This document shows, one piece after another, positions 9,477-17,670 of a stretch of 64,000 bases of DNA. The translations under genes were made by a program, and so were the position numbers. Origin of the DNA: Persicobacter diffluens (lineage in GTDB: Bacteria; Bacteroidota; Bacteroidia; Cytophagales; Cyclobacteriaceae). Where the stretch lies: contig NZ_BQKE01000002.1 in assembly GCF_036244895.1 (NCBI RefSeq), positions 1-64,000 of the forward strand, in the 5' to 3' direction. How positions within the stretch are numbered: position 1 is the stretch's first letter; each line of letters starts with the position of its first letter. Below the pieces are notes generated by a model. It saw only the letters and a program-made list of their open reading frames with translations. It was not told where the DNA came from and did not search any database.

Positions 9477-9591
9477 TAAATGAAACGAACTTACTGATTT
9501 TTAGCGAAAAGAAGGACTAAGGTCAAGCTGTTTTATGTCCTTTTAACTATTAAGACTATATATTTTAGACATCTTTTTTATCCCTACTATA

Positions 9592-12117
9592 ATGAAAAGA
9601 ATATTTTTATTGTGGATGTTTATAGCACCCTTTTGGGCGATAGCGGAAAATGAACATCGTGAAGCAGATTTTAATTTTGATTGGAAGTTTTACCTGACTC
9701 AGGATAACTCAAAAGATCTTAGTATTCCTATAGATGATGCACAATGGCGTGAAGTGCGCCTGCCACACGACTGGAGTGTGGAAGCGCCTTTTGATTCGAC
9801 GCTGACAGGTTCTACCGGTTATTTACCGGGTGGGGTGGGTTGGTATCAGAAGCACTTTGATACCCCGGCTTCATTGGAGGAAAAAAGCGTTTATGTGTTA
9901 TTTGATGGGGTTTATAACAATGCCGAATTTTGGCTGAATGGTAAAAAGCTCGGAGTAAACCCTTATGGTTATTCTCCGGTATATTTTGATTTGACTCCCC
10001 ACCTGAATACCAACGGACAGGAAAATATCATGACGGTTTATGTGGACAGAACCCGTTATGCAGACAGTCGCTGGTATCCGGGAAGTGGAATTTACCGGAA
10101 TGTGAAGTTGGTGACGGTGGATAAACTGCATATTCCGATTTGGGGAACTTTTATTAAAACCCCGGAAGTGAATCAGCACTCTGCGGATGTTTCTTTAGAC
10201 ATTAATATAAAAAATGATACTAAAAAGACGGCTCGTTTTTCCTTCGAAACAAAGGTTTTTGACCCTCAGGGAAGAATGGTGGCGCAGCAATCTTCAGCAC
10301 ATAAAATCAGCGGAAGGAAAGAAGGTCTTTTTCATCAGGAACTGAAAGTGGATAATCCGCAGCTGTGGAGTCCGGAGCAGCCGAATATGTATAAAGCGGT
10401 GACTTATGTTTTGAATAACGGCAAGCCGGTGGATGAGTATGAAACGCCTTTCGGAATTCGTACTATTCGCCACGATGCGGATAAAGGCTTTTTCCTGAAC
10501 GGTAAATCCACTTTGGTTAAAGGAGTTTGTCTGCACCATGATGGTGGTTTGGTGGGTGCTGCCGTACCAAGAGGAGTTTGGGAGCGTCGTTTAGCACTCT
10601 TGAAAGAAGGTGGTGTGAACGCCATCCGTACTTCTCATAACCCCTTCTCCAAGGAGTTCTTAGACCTGTGTGATGAGATGGGCTTTTTGGTGCAGAATGA
10701 AATTTTTGATGAAATGGATTACCCGAAAGATAAAAGATATAATCTTACCTTACGGGAAGCCATGTACATTACCGATGGTTATGAACATCATTTTCAGGAA
10801 TGGGCAGAGCGTGATTTGAAGCGCACTATTCGCCGTGACCGCACCCATCCTTCCGTATTTGAGTGGAGTATTGGTAATGAAATAGAGTGGACTTATGAAG
10901 GCTATCGCCATGTATCCGGTCTTTGGGATCCGGGGGTGAAAGGTTACTGGAACAGAATTCCGGACCTGAGCCCGGAGGAAATGAAGGCACGGTATGAAGC
11001 GCTGCCGGAGCGTAAATATAAATTGGCGGATACTGCCAAAAAACTCTCCGACTGGGTGAAAGAGATGGATACCAGCCGTCCTGTGACGGCCAACCTGATT
11101 ATTCCGGTAGCGAGTTTAGCTTCCGGCTATGCGGATGCCCTGGATGTGGTAGGTTTTAGTTATCAGACGAACCAGTATAACTGGAGTAAATACCATTATC
11201 CGGATAAGCATTTTACCGGTAATGAAAATTCCGGTTCTTGGCATGAGTGGAATGAAATGCTGGAAAATCCAATGGTTTACAGTATGTATATGTGGACAGG
11301 GATTGATTATTTGGGAGAGGCACAGGATAAATGGCCACAAAAAGGCTGGGATGGAGATATGCTGGATTTTGGTGGTTTCAAACGTCAGGGCTGGGATCAT
11401 TTTAAAAGTATTTGGATTAATCAGCCTCATATATCAGTTTATTCTTTACCAATAGCTGGTACTCAGTTTAAAGTGGATAAGTTGAGCGGGAAGCCCGTAC
11501 CGAAAAAAGGAAAACTGTCTAAGTGGAGAAACCTGGCTAATAAACACTGGAACTATCAGGAAGGAGATACTATTTTAGTCGAAGTAAGTGCCAATCTTCC
11601 GGTAGTGGAATTATTCCTGAACGGCGAATCTTTGGGAGCAAGAAGTCTGGCCGAATGTCCTGATCATATTTACCGCTGGGCAGTGCCTTATCAGGAGGGA
11701 GAATTGAAAGCGGTTGGTGGTTTCGATGGTGCCCGTATTTCGGATCAGTTGAAGACTGCCGCAACTCCGGCTAAATTTAAATTGGAAGCAGACCATACTG
11801 TTTTAGCAGCGGATGGATATGAGGTGTCTCATGTAGTGGTACAGTTATATGACGCTAATGGTTTACCGGTAAGGTCTGAAGAACGAGAGATCATTTTCGA
11901 AGTGAAAGGAGAGGCGAGAGTACTGGGAGTAGACAATGGCTGGAATAAAAGTGTGACGCCATATTATTCCGATCGGATCACTACGCACGAAGGAAAAGGA
12001 TTGTTATTATTACAATCTCTGAAAGGGAAAAGCGGAAAAGTGGAAGTGATTGCCCACTCGCCGGGTTTACCGGACCAGAAGGTGTTGATTAATGTACAAT
12101 CCAATCATATCAATTAA
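9592..12117 (+). CDS. Glycoside hydrolase family 2 (beta-galactosidase-like)
   Basis: An 841-residue secreted GH2 enzyme. After a signal peptide (residues 1-18) come a jelly-roll sugar-binding domain (about 25-180, LPHDWSVEAPF, GGVGWYQKHF), an immunoglobulin-like domain (about 190-295), the catalytic barrel (about 300-610; NAIRTSHNPFSKEFLDLCDEMG is the family signature) and C-terminal beta domains with a Big/DUF4982-like look. The acid/base is Asn429-Glu430 in SIGNEIEW. The nucleophile is probably Glu545 in FTGNENSGS. The layout fits exo-acting beta-galactosidases and related GH2 enzymes from Bacteroidota; mannosidase or glucuronidase activity cannot be excluded. Its stop codon TAA (12115-12117) lies inside the left end of an element A copy, so the element sets the C-terminus. 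Confidence 0.88.
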   Translation: MKRIFLLWMFIAPFWAIAENEHREADFNFDWKFYLTQDNSKDLSIPIDDAQWREVRLPHDWSVEAPFDSTLTGSTGYLPGGVGWYQKHFDTPASLEEKSVYVLFDGVYNNAEFWLNGKKLGVNPYGYSPVYFDLTPHLNTNGQENIMTVYVDRTRYADSRWYPGSGIYRNVKLVTVDKLHIPIWGTFIKTPEVNQHSADVSLDINIKNDTKKTARFSFETKVFDPQGRMVAQQSSAHKISGRKEGLFHQELKVDNPQLWSPEQPNMYKAVTYVLNNGKPVDEYETPFGIRTIRHDADKGFFLNGKSTLVKGVCLHHDGGLVGAAVPRGVWERRLALLKEGGVNAIRTSHNPFSKEFLDLCDEMGFLVQNEIFDEMDYPKDKRYNLTLREAMYITDGYEHHFQEWAERDLKRTIRRDRTHPSVFEWSIGNEIEWTYEGYRHVSGLWDPGVKGYWNRIPDLSPEEMKARYEALPERKYKLADTAKKLSDWVKEMDTSRPVTANLIIPVASLASGYADALDVVGFSYQTNQYNWSKYHYPDKHFTGNENSGSWHEWNEMLENPMVYSMYMWTGIDYLGEAQDKWPQKGWDGDMLDFGGFKRQGWDHFKSIWINQPHISVYSLPIAGTQFKVDKLSGKPVPKKGKLSKWRNLANKHWNYQEGDTILVEVSANLPVVELFLNGESLGARSLAECPDHIYRWAVPYQEGELKAVGGFDGARISDQLKTAATPAKFKLEADHTVLAADGYEVSHVVVQLYDANGLPVRSEEREIIFEVKGEARVLGVDNGWNKSVTPYYSDRITTHEGKGLLLLQSLKGKSGKVEVIAHSPGLPDQKVLINVQSNHIN

Positions 12118-12336
12118 CCCGAATTATTCACCGCTAGATTTAGCAGGTCGTCTTAAGTGGCTTATTTTTAGCCTGAGAGGGTCGCTCTTGCTAAATTATT
12201 AATAGCCCAAATTTGGGGAAGCTTGCTTTCTCCTCATTCATCTGCTTCGTTGGAAAAAAATGAAATAGGGAACTATTCCTTCATTTTTCCCGCCTTGAAG
12301 CTAAACGAGGATTTAAGCATGAATAATCCGGGTTAG
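12114..12336 (+). repeat. Element A, full-length copy overlapping the GH2 stop codon
   Basis: It begins TTAACCCGAATTATTCACCGC and ends GAATAATCCGGGTTA. Bases 12115-12117 are the TAA stop of the GH2 gene. The internal hairpin is clear: 12252-12268 pairs with 12273-12290 around loop GGAA with a small bulge. Confidence 0.93.
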
Positions 12337-12383
12337 TACAGCATAAGCCGGGGCGTAAATCCCGGCTTTTAATTTTTTTAGCC

Positions 12384-14642
12384 ATGAACAAATTTTTTCT
12401 CATACTCTTATGCAGCCTGTTTGCCGGGATATCATGGGCGCAAAAGCCCGCCGTGTGGATAATTAGTGACGGAGGAGATAATATCAACGATCCGGACGAT
12501 ATATCGGCTATTGCCGGCTATTTACTGATGTCTAATCATTTTGATACCAAAGGGATTGTCTTAGCCAGTTCGGTTTATAGCAAGCATCAGGAAACAGCAG
12601 ATCAGGCGGCCTGGGCCCGTAAGACCTTTGGAGCGGCTTATCAGGCTGATCTTGCAAACCTGAATGCTACGATTGGAGGGTATCAGGCCGAAATTCCCTT
12701 CTATGAGTCAGCGATCAAAGGAATGGGGAAAAACTTTCAGTGGCAGGAGTCTTATGATCTGAAAATGTTCGCCAGTATTTGGGCATTGTTCAAAACGGTG
12801 GAAAAGAGTAAGGAAATCGTAAACGTTTTATGTTTTGGGCCATTGACGGAGCAAGCCATATTGGTGAGCTACTGTCTGAAGCAAAACCGGCAGGATATTT
12901 TGAGGAAATTAAGGTTCATCTCTCATTGGACCAGCTCCAATTATCATGTGGGTAATATGAGTCATCCGGAGAAAACTCACAATTGTCTGGGAGATCCTAT
13001 TGCTTGTGATTATATAAAAAAAATGGCCCTGGATGGACATGTCGAATTTTATGAGTGTGGAGGTATTGGTCAAGCTGGTATCGTTGAAGGATCGACCAAG
13101 CATAAGACTTTTTATGATCAATTTGAGGAAAGTCATTTGGGGGAAATATATCGACATGGTAAGTTTATTGGTGGGCATGTGGATGATTCTGACGATGCGA
13201 CCTATTGGGTGTTATTGGGGAATTATGGCGTGGGGCTATCTGATTTGGCCAACAATGGGCTGAATTTGGCCAAAGTTGAAAATCGAAATGAGCAAGCCTT
13301 TGCAAAAAATGCTGATTTTATGCGGGAGGAACTGCTGCGGCGTTCTGATGCGGCGGCAGGTTTTAACCCACACGCCATTTCCGTGGATTGTATCGTACCT
13401 GAACATGGAATGGCAGATCCCCATGCCTGGGTGCAGAATGACAGTTTGTACATTATTTGCGGACATGATGAATCCTGGGAAGGGAAGGGTTCTTTCCGAA
13501 TGGACCGTTGGGAAGTATGGTCGACCACTGATCTGAAGAACTGGAATTATCACAGAAGCATTTATCCGAAAGATACCTATATCGGTGACCAACCCAATTG
13601 CTGGGCCGGGGATATCGTAGAGCGAAATGGTCAATATTATTGGTTTTTTTCTAATCGAAATATTAATACCGGAGTAGTAGTAGCAGATCATATTACCGGT
13701 GAATACAAAGATTTACTGGGCAAGCCTTTATTACCATCCGATATCATTCCCGGTCACCCCTATGATCCTGAAATATATGAGGAAGACGGCGTCTATACCA
13801 TTATTTTTGGATCCGGCACCTATTATATGGCCACCCTTGCAGAAGATATGATGTCTTTGGAAACCGAACCGGTAGCCATTCGCATTGAAGATGAAAATGG
13901 AAAGGCATTGACTACACCGGATAAACCGACCCTTTTTAAACGCAAAGATTGGTATTATTTGGTCTATGGAGACCGATACGCAATGTCTAAAAATCTTTAC
14001 GGCCCCTATTCATTTAAAGGCTCCTTCCTTTCCGGGGGGCATACCAGCTTTTTTGAGTGGCAGGGACAATTGTATGTGTTGCAAGAGAATCATGACATCA
14101 GTGCTTTCTTTCGTGGAGCCAGTCTGAAGCCCGTTTATTTCAATGAGGATGAAACTGTTCGGATTCCTAAAAACGATCAATGGTTTCCGGGACCTGGACG
14201 CCCCTGGAAATTTGAAAAAAGTACCATGGGCTGGAATGCATTAAATGGAACCACGCTGTATAAGGGAGAAAATCGCATTAGCGGCGATATTTCTGGTAAA
14301 AAAGCAATCATTCAAAGTGCGCCCTGGTTATTCACCAGTACGGATGGTTTGAGCCAGATAAAAATCAAACTAAAAAATAACACCAGAGCCAATAAAATGA
14401 AAGTGTCCCTTTTTACACGGGATTTAAGTCAACGTTTTTGGAGTGAATATACAGGTCAGGTAGACTGGGAGGGAGAAAAGTGGGTGGAGATTCCCATTAG
14501 TGCGATGGATTCCGATTACCAAACCTATATTATTCCTTTGGATCAATTTGAAGTGAAAGAAAAGCTGATGCAACTGGCGTTGATTCCGGCGGCTAATGCT
14601 TACGATGGTAAGTGGGAGATTGAGGAGGTAATTATTGAGTAA
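12384..14642 (+). CDS. Fusion of nucleoside-hydrolase-like domain and GH43-like propeller
   Basis: A 752-residue secreted protein (signal peptide ends Ser-Trp-Ala19). Residues 20-330 resemble the inosine-uridine nucleoside hydrolase/DUF1593 group: VWIISDGGDNINDPDDISAIA has the Asp-rich N-terminal strand and CFGPLTEQA the later conserved loop. Residues 340-590 form a GH43-like five-bladed propeller: Asp345 in MADPHAW is the base position and Asp461 in HPYDPEIYEEDGVYTIIFGS the pKa-modulating Asp. At the general-acid position, where Glu-Gly-Pro is usual, it has Asp513-Lys-Pro. The remainder (about 600-752) looks like a beta-sandwich accessory domain. The role is probably glycan hydrolysis in the periplasm or at the surface, substrate unknown. 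The N-terminal domain may itself act on a ribosyl-like or glycan substrate. Confidence 0.75.
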   Translation: MNKFFLILLCSLFAGISWAQKPAVWIISDGGDNINDPDDISAIAGYLLMSNHFDTKGIVLASSVYSKHQETADQAAWARKTFGAAYQADLANLNATIGGYQAEIPFYESAIKGMGKNFQWQESYDLKMFASIWALFKTVEKSKEIVNVLCFGPLTEQAILVSYCLKQNRQDILRKLRFISHWTSSNYHVGNMSHPEKTHNCLGDPIACDYIKKMALDGHVEFYECGGIGQAGIVEGSTKHKTFYDQFEESHLGEIYRHGKFIGGHVDDSDDATYWVLLGNYGVGLSDLANNGLNLAKVENRNEQAFAKNADFMREELLRRSDAAAGFNPHAISVDCIVPEHGMADPHAWVQNDSLYIICGHDESWEGKGSFRMDRWEVWSTTDLKNWNYHRSIYPKDTYIGDQPNCWAGDIVERNGQYYWFFSNRNINTGVVVADHITGEYKDLLGKPLLPSDIIPGHPYDPEIYEEDGVYTIIFGSGTYYMATLAEDMMSLETEPVAIRIEDENGKALTTPDKPTLFKRKDWYYLVYGDRYAMSKNLYGPYSFKGSFLSGGHTSFFEWQGQLYVLQENHDISAFFRGASLKPVYFNEDETVRIPKNDQWFPGPGRPWKFEKSTMGWNALNGTTLYKGENRISGDISGKKAIIQSAPWLFTSTDGLSQIKIKLKNNTRANKMKVSLFTRDLSQRFWSEYTGQVDWEGEKWVEIPISAMDSDYQTYIIPLDQFEVKEKLMQLALIPAANAYDGKWEIEEVIIE

Positions 14643-14660
14643 ATGCGCGTAAGTAAAAGA

Positions 14661-14696
14661 TTTGCCGCCAATCAGTTGTGGTTGGCGGTTTATTTT
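14661..14696 (+). terminator. Terminator after the GH43-like fusion gene
   Basis: GCCGCCAATCA, loop GTTG, TGGTTGGCGGT, then TTTATTTTT. It follows the stop codon by about 20 bp. Confidence 0.85.
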
Positions 14697-14729
14697 TAAT
14701 TCTTTAGACGACGGAGCATTGCATATGCA

Positions 14730-14953
14730 TTAAGCCGAATTATTCACCGCTAGATTTAGTGGTTCGTTGCAAATGTCTTTAATTCAAGGGGTTGTGATTG
14801 GTTTTGTCGAATGATCAATAGCTCAAATTTGGGTTTGCTTGCTTTCTCCTCATTCATCTGCTTCGTTGGGAAAAACTCGAAATAGGAAACTATTCCTTCA
14901 TTTTTCCCGCCTAGCAGCTAAACGAGGATTTAAGCGTGTATAATCCGGGTTAA
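14730..14953 (+). repeat. Element A, full-length copy
   Basis: Left end TTAAGCCGAATTATTCACCGCTAG, right end TAATCCGGGTTAA. It sits downstream of a terminator, between the fusion gene and the leftward HxlR gene. The remaining 14954-15189 shows no gene. Confidence 0.92.
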
Positions 14954-15189
14954 TAATTCCATTAACTTATCACAGCTGTTGTTTTTAAGAAAAAATAGGA
15001 ACAGACCTGTTTTATCATTTTAGATTCAGGGACCAGGAATGATCGACGTCTTATTATAGGTTATTTTATTGATTTATTGGGAGTTGTTAAAGTCGGGATT
15101 AATTTTTAAAAATAAGTAAAGTTCAAATTTATCTGTTCAGTTTCCTTGGCCTCCATTGTACTTTCGTTCAGAGGAAGACAATAAGACCA

Positions 15190-15528
15190 CTATTCACCAT
15201 TATGGGGATTAATCCCATCAATTTGCTTTTCAAACTTGATTCCAGCCCGGAACATACCTTTCAGAGTCGGGTGGATCTCCCGTCCCATAGCTGTCAGGCT
15301 ATACTCCACTCGTGGTGGAACTTCCGGAAAAACAGTTCTGTTGATTAGGCCATCCTCCTCTAATTCTTTTAGTTGCTTGGTCAACATGCGTTCACTGATG
15401 TCATCAATCAATTTCACCAATTCACTATAGCGCTTATCTCCCTGAGAAAGGTGCAAAATTATGGTGGCTTTTCGCTTTCCCTTCACCACATCTATAAAAG
15501 TGTCTATCGGACAATAACCTTTTTTCAT
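15190..15528 (-). CDS. HxlR-family transcriptional regulator
   Basis: A 112-residue winged-helix protein of the HxlR/MarR-like type. The conserved N-terminal Cys6-Pro-Ile (KKGYCPIDTFIDVVKGKRKATIILHL) and the helix region RYSELVKLIDDISERMLTKQLKELEEDGLI with the wing PRVEYSLTAMG are all present. Such proteins bind as dimers and often respond to electrophiles or quinones through the Cys. It is divergent from the oxidoreductase at 15661, and the shared intergenic region holds two copies of a short operator-like box, so it most likely controls that gene and itself. Start and length are normal for the family. Confidence 0.93.
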   Translation of the reverse strand: MKKGYCPIDTFIDVVKGKRKATIILHLSQGDKRYSELVKLIDDISERMLTKQLKELEEDGLINRTVFPEVPPRVEYSLTAMGREIHPTLKGMFRAGIKFEKQIDGINPHNGE

Positions 15529-15566
15529 TTTTTTTCTTTCCTAACCCACTGATTCTGAACAATACG

Positions 15567-15600
15567 GAACAAAATGTTCGTTAACTTACAAAATGTTCGC
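15567..15600. promoter_or_regulatory. Putative HxlR operator, two boxes 19 bp apart
   Basis: GAACAAAATGTTC (15567-15579) is a palindrome with arms GAACA/TGTTC. AAAATGTTCG recurs at 15571-15580 and 15590-15599, in the same orientation. The boxes lie in the 132-bp gap between the divergent HxlR and oxidoreductase genes. Confidence 0.6.
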
Positions 15601-15660
15601 TCTTGTTAAAGTGCTGATTTATTGAGAATTTCGAATTAAATATTAAACGTAAATATAAAG

Positions 15661-16662
15661 ATGGGACAAAATAATCAAACATTCAAAGCATTTAGAGTAG
15701 AAGAGCAGGATGGCGCATTCAAGACCTCCATTCAGCAGATGCCTTTTCAGGAGTTGGCAGAAGGGGAAATCCTGGTAAAAGTACATTACAGCTCTTTGAA
15801 TTTTAAGGATGCTTTGTCTGCTTCTGGTAACAAAGGGGTAACCCGTAACTTCCCGCATACGCCCGGCATTGATGCCGTAGGAATCGTGGAGCAATCCAAT
15901 GCGGAGGCGGTTGCTGTAGGAGCAGAGGTGATTGTGACCAGCTATGATTTAGGAATGAATACGGACGGTGGTTTCGCCGAGTATATCAAAGTTCCGGCAA
16001 ACTGGGCGGTAAGCTTACCGTCCGAAATGAGCATGAAAGATGCGATGGTTTACGGGACTGCAGGTTTGACTGCCGGAATGTCAGTTCAGCGCTTGATCGA
16101 GCAGGTGAAACCGGAAGATGGTAAGATTGCGGTATCTGGTTCTACAGGTGGAGTTGGGGCTTTGTCTGTAGCGATTTTAGCTAAATTGGGTTATACGGTT
16201 GCTGCGATTACTGGTAAGGCATCAGAGGAAGCTTATTTGAAAAATTTGGGTGCTTCCGAAATTATCCTGCGTGAAGATTTTGAAAACCTGGATAAAAAAC
16301 CAATGTTGAGAACCGCCTTTGCCGGTGCGATTGATACAGTGGGGGGAGTTATTTTGGAAAATCTGATCAAAACGACACAGCCATTGGGTGCGGTGACAGC
16401 CTGTGGAAATGCGGCAAGCATTAAAATTGATTTGACCGTATTCCCATTCATTTTACGAGGTGTAAGTCTTTTGGGAATTGATTCTCAGAATTACCCAATG
16501 GAGAAAAGAACGGCCATTTGGGAAGCTTTGGCGACCACTTTCCGTCCGGACGCACTTATGGAAGTTTACGAAGAAGTTACTTTGGAGCAGTTGCAAGAAA
16601 AAATTGATTTGATTCTTCAGGGTAAATTGAGCAGAAGAGCGATTGTGCGCATTGCGGAATAA
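15661..16662 (+). CDS. YhdH/AcuI-type MDR oxidoreductase
   Basis: A 333-residue medium-chain dehydrogenase/reductase of the YhdH/YhfP quinone oxidoreductase group, which includes acryloyl-CoA reductase AcuI. Typical segments are LVKVHYSSLNFKDALS (about 38-53), PGIDAVGIV, TDGGFAEY and YGTAGLTAG. The NADPH-binding fold is SGSTGGVGALSVAILAKLG (about 160-178), and LLGIDSQNYP is the YhdH-type C-terminal motif. No zinc-binding Cys set is seen, as expected for this subgroup. It is a cytoplasmic NADPH-dependent reductase of small enones or acyl-CoA. The divergent HxlR regulator suggests induction by electrophiles. Metabolism of acrylate from DMSP is possible in a marine bacterium but unproven. Confidence 0.9.
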   Translation: MGQNNQTFKAFRVEEQDGAFKTSIQQMPFQELAEGEILVKVHYSSLNFKDALSASGNKGVTRNFPHTPGIDAVGIVEQSNAEAVAVGAEVIVTSYDLGMNTDGGFAEYIKVPANWAVSLPSEMSMKDAMVYGTAGLTAGMSVQRLIEQVKPEDGKIAVSGSTGGVGALSVAILAKLGYTVAAITGKASEEAYLKNLGASEIILREDFENLDKKPMLRTAFAGAIDTVGGVILENLIKTTQPLGAVTACGNAASIKIDLTVFPFILRGVSLLGIDSQNYPMEKRTAIWEALATTFRPDALMEVYEEVTLEQLQEKIDLILQGKLSRRAIVRIAE

Positions 16663-16689
16663 TGATCCGAATATAAATAATCTAATTAG

Positions 16690-16727
16690 AGCCGTTCGGG
16701 GGAGTGCCTTCGAACGGCTTTTTTTTA
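16690..16727 (+). terminator. Terminator after the oxidoreductase
   Basis: AGCCGTTCG (16690-16698) pairs with CGAACGGCT (16711-16719), followed by eight T. Confidence 0.9.
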
Positions 16728-16777
16728 CCCCCGTATAACTTGCCAGGCTTACAGGTCAAGAGACCCAACGATACCAC

Positions 16778-16995
16778 ATAAGCCGGCTTATTCCTGCTTC
16801 AACTCTCGCGTAGCTGCTGGGCGGGAAAAATGAAAGAATAGTACGCTATTTCCTTTTTATTCTAACGAAGCAGATGAAGGAGGAGAAAGTAAGCATAGCC
16901 AAATTGGGGCTTTCAACAAATCAGAGATCACAGTATTATGAAATGAAATCACTTAAGTCGAACGGCTTCAATTAGCGGTGAATAATTGGGGTTAA
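16778..16995 (-). repeat. Element A, reverse copy overlapping a stop codon
   Basis: The reverse-orientation copy runs from ATAAGCCGGCTTATTCCTGC to GCGGTGAATAATTGGGGTTAA. Its last bases (16992-16994) are the stop codon, read leftward, of the small membrane protein gene. Confidence 0.85.
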
Positions 16996-17348
16996 AGTTT
17001 TTCTAATAAAGGGAGGAATAGGGAAGATAAATCTTTAATGGCGATCACTAAAAAAAGAAGGGTTAAGGATGTGAAAAAAAGGTGGGCCATGAAATATCTG
17101 AATTGAAGTTGGGGTCTTCCTTCTTTATTTTTCTTGCTTTTCCAGGCATTATACAAACCGGCAGGCGCCATAAAAAACATGACCAGAACAGGTCCGCCGA
17201 TCAAAAGACCAAGCAGGGGGAATAAGGGGAAGGCCGGTTTGATGATCAAATTAGAAAAAAGGGAGAGTAACAACAGGCTACCATAAATCTTAAACTGACT
17301 TTTCGATTTTTTAAGGTAAACCGGGTCGGTGTAGGTCGCTGTCTTCAT
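16992..17348 (-). CDS. Small membrane protein, function unknown
   Basis: A 118-residue protein with three hydrophobic segments (about 22-37, 39-65 and 88-113) separated by a basic stretch (NAWKSKKNKEGRPQL). I do not recognise the family. The gene begins with a clear ATG at 17348. Its stop codon lies in the TTAA terminus of an element A copy, so the last residues (LLEKL) may reflect the insertion. It lies downstream of the GH92 gene on the same strand, but a terminator-like hairpin and another element A separate them. Confidence 0.6.
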   Translation of the reverse strand: MKTATYTDPVYLKKSKSQFKIYGSLLLLSLFSNLIIKPAFPLFPLLGLLIGGPVLVMFFMAPAGLYNAWKSKKNKEGRPQLQFRYFMAHLFFTSLTLLFLVIAIKDLSSLFLPLLEKL

Positions 17349-17394
17349 TGTTTTTATTCAAATATAGGGATTTTATTGAAAAATTCCGGATCTA

Positions 17395-17425
17395 AAAAAA
17401 GCCCATCGGGTATCCGACGAGCCTC
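17395..17425 (-). terminator. Terminator-like hairpin downstream of the GH92 gene
   Basis: On the minus strand GCTCGTCGG, loop ATAC, CCGATGGGC form a stem with two G-U pairs, then TTTTTTT. If it ends the GH92 transcript, the intervening element A is part of that 3' UTR. Confidence 0.65.
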
Positions 17426-17446
17426 AACATTTATTAGGAGTAATAT

Positions 17447-17670
17447 TTAACCCGGATTATTCAGGCTTAAATCCTCGTTTAGCTGTAAGGCGGAAAAAAT
17501 GAAGGAATAGTTTCCTATTTCGAGTTTTTTCCAACGAAACAGATGAATGAGGAGAAAGCAAGCTTGCCCAAATTTGGGCTATTATAAACTAAAGAAAATA
17601 AATTATAATAAACTAAAAACAAACCACTTACGCTTAGTCAATTAATTTAGCGGTGAATAATTCGGGTTAA
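17447..17670 (-). repeat. Element A, full-length reverse copy overlapping the GH92 stop codon
   Basis: TTAACCCGGATTATTC at the left and GGTGAATAATTCGGGTTAA at the right. Bases 17667-17669 are the TAA stop of the GH92 gene on the minus strand. 224 bp, nearly identical to the copy at 42992-43214. Confidence 0.94.

Noticed and set aside
13236..13691. 151-codon leftward frame
   Set aside because: It is antisense to the conserved GH43-like domain, and its Ile/Arg-rich composition is typical of a shadow.
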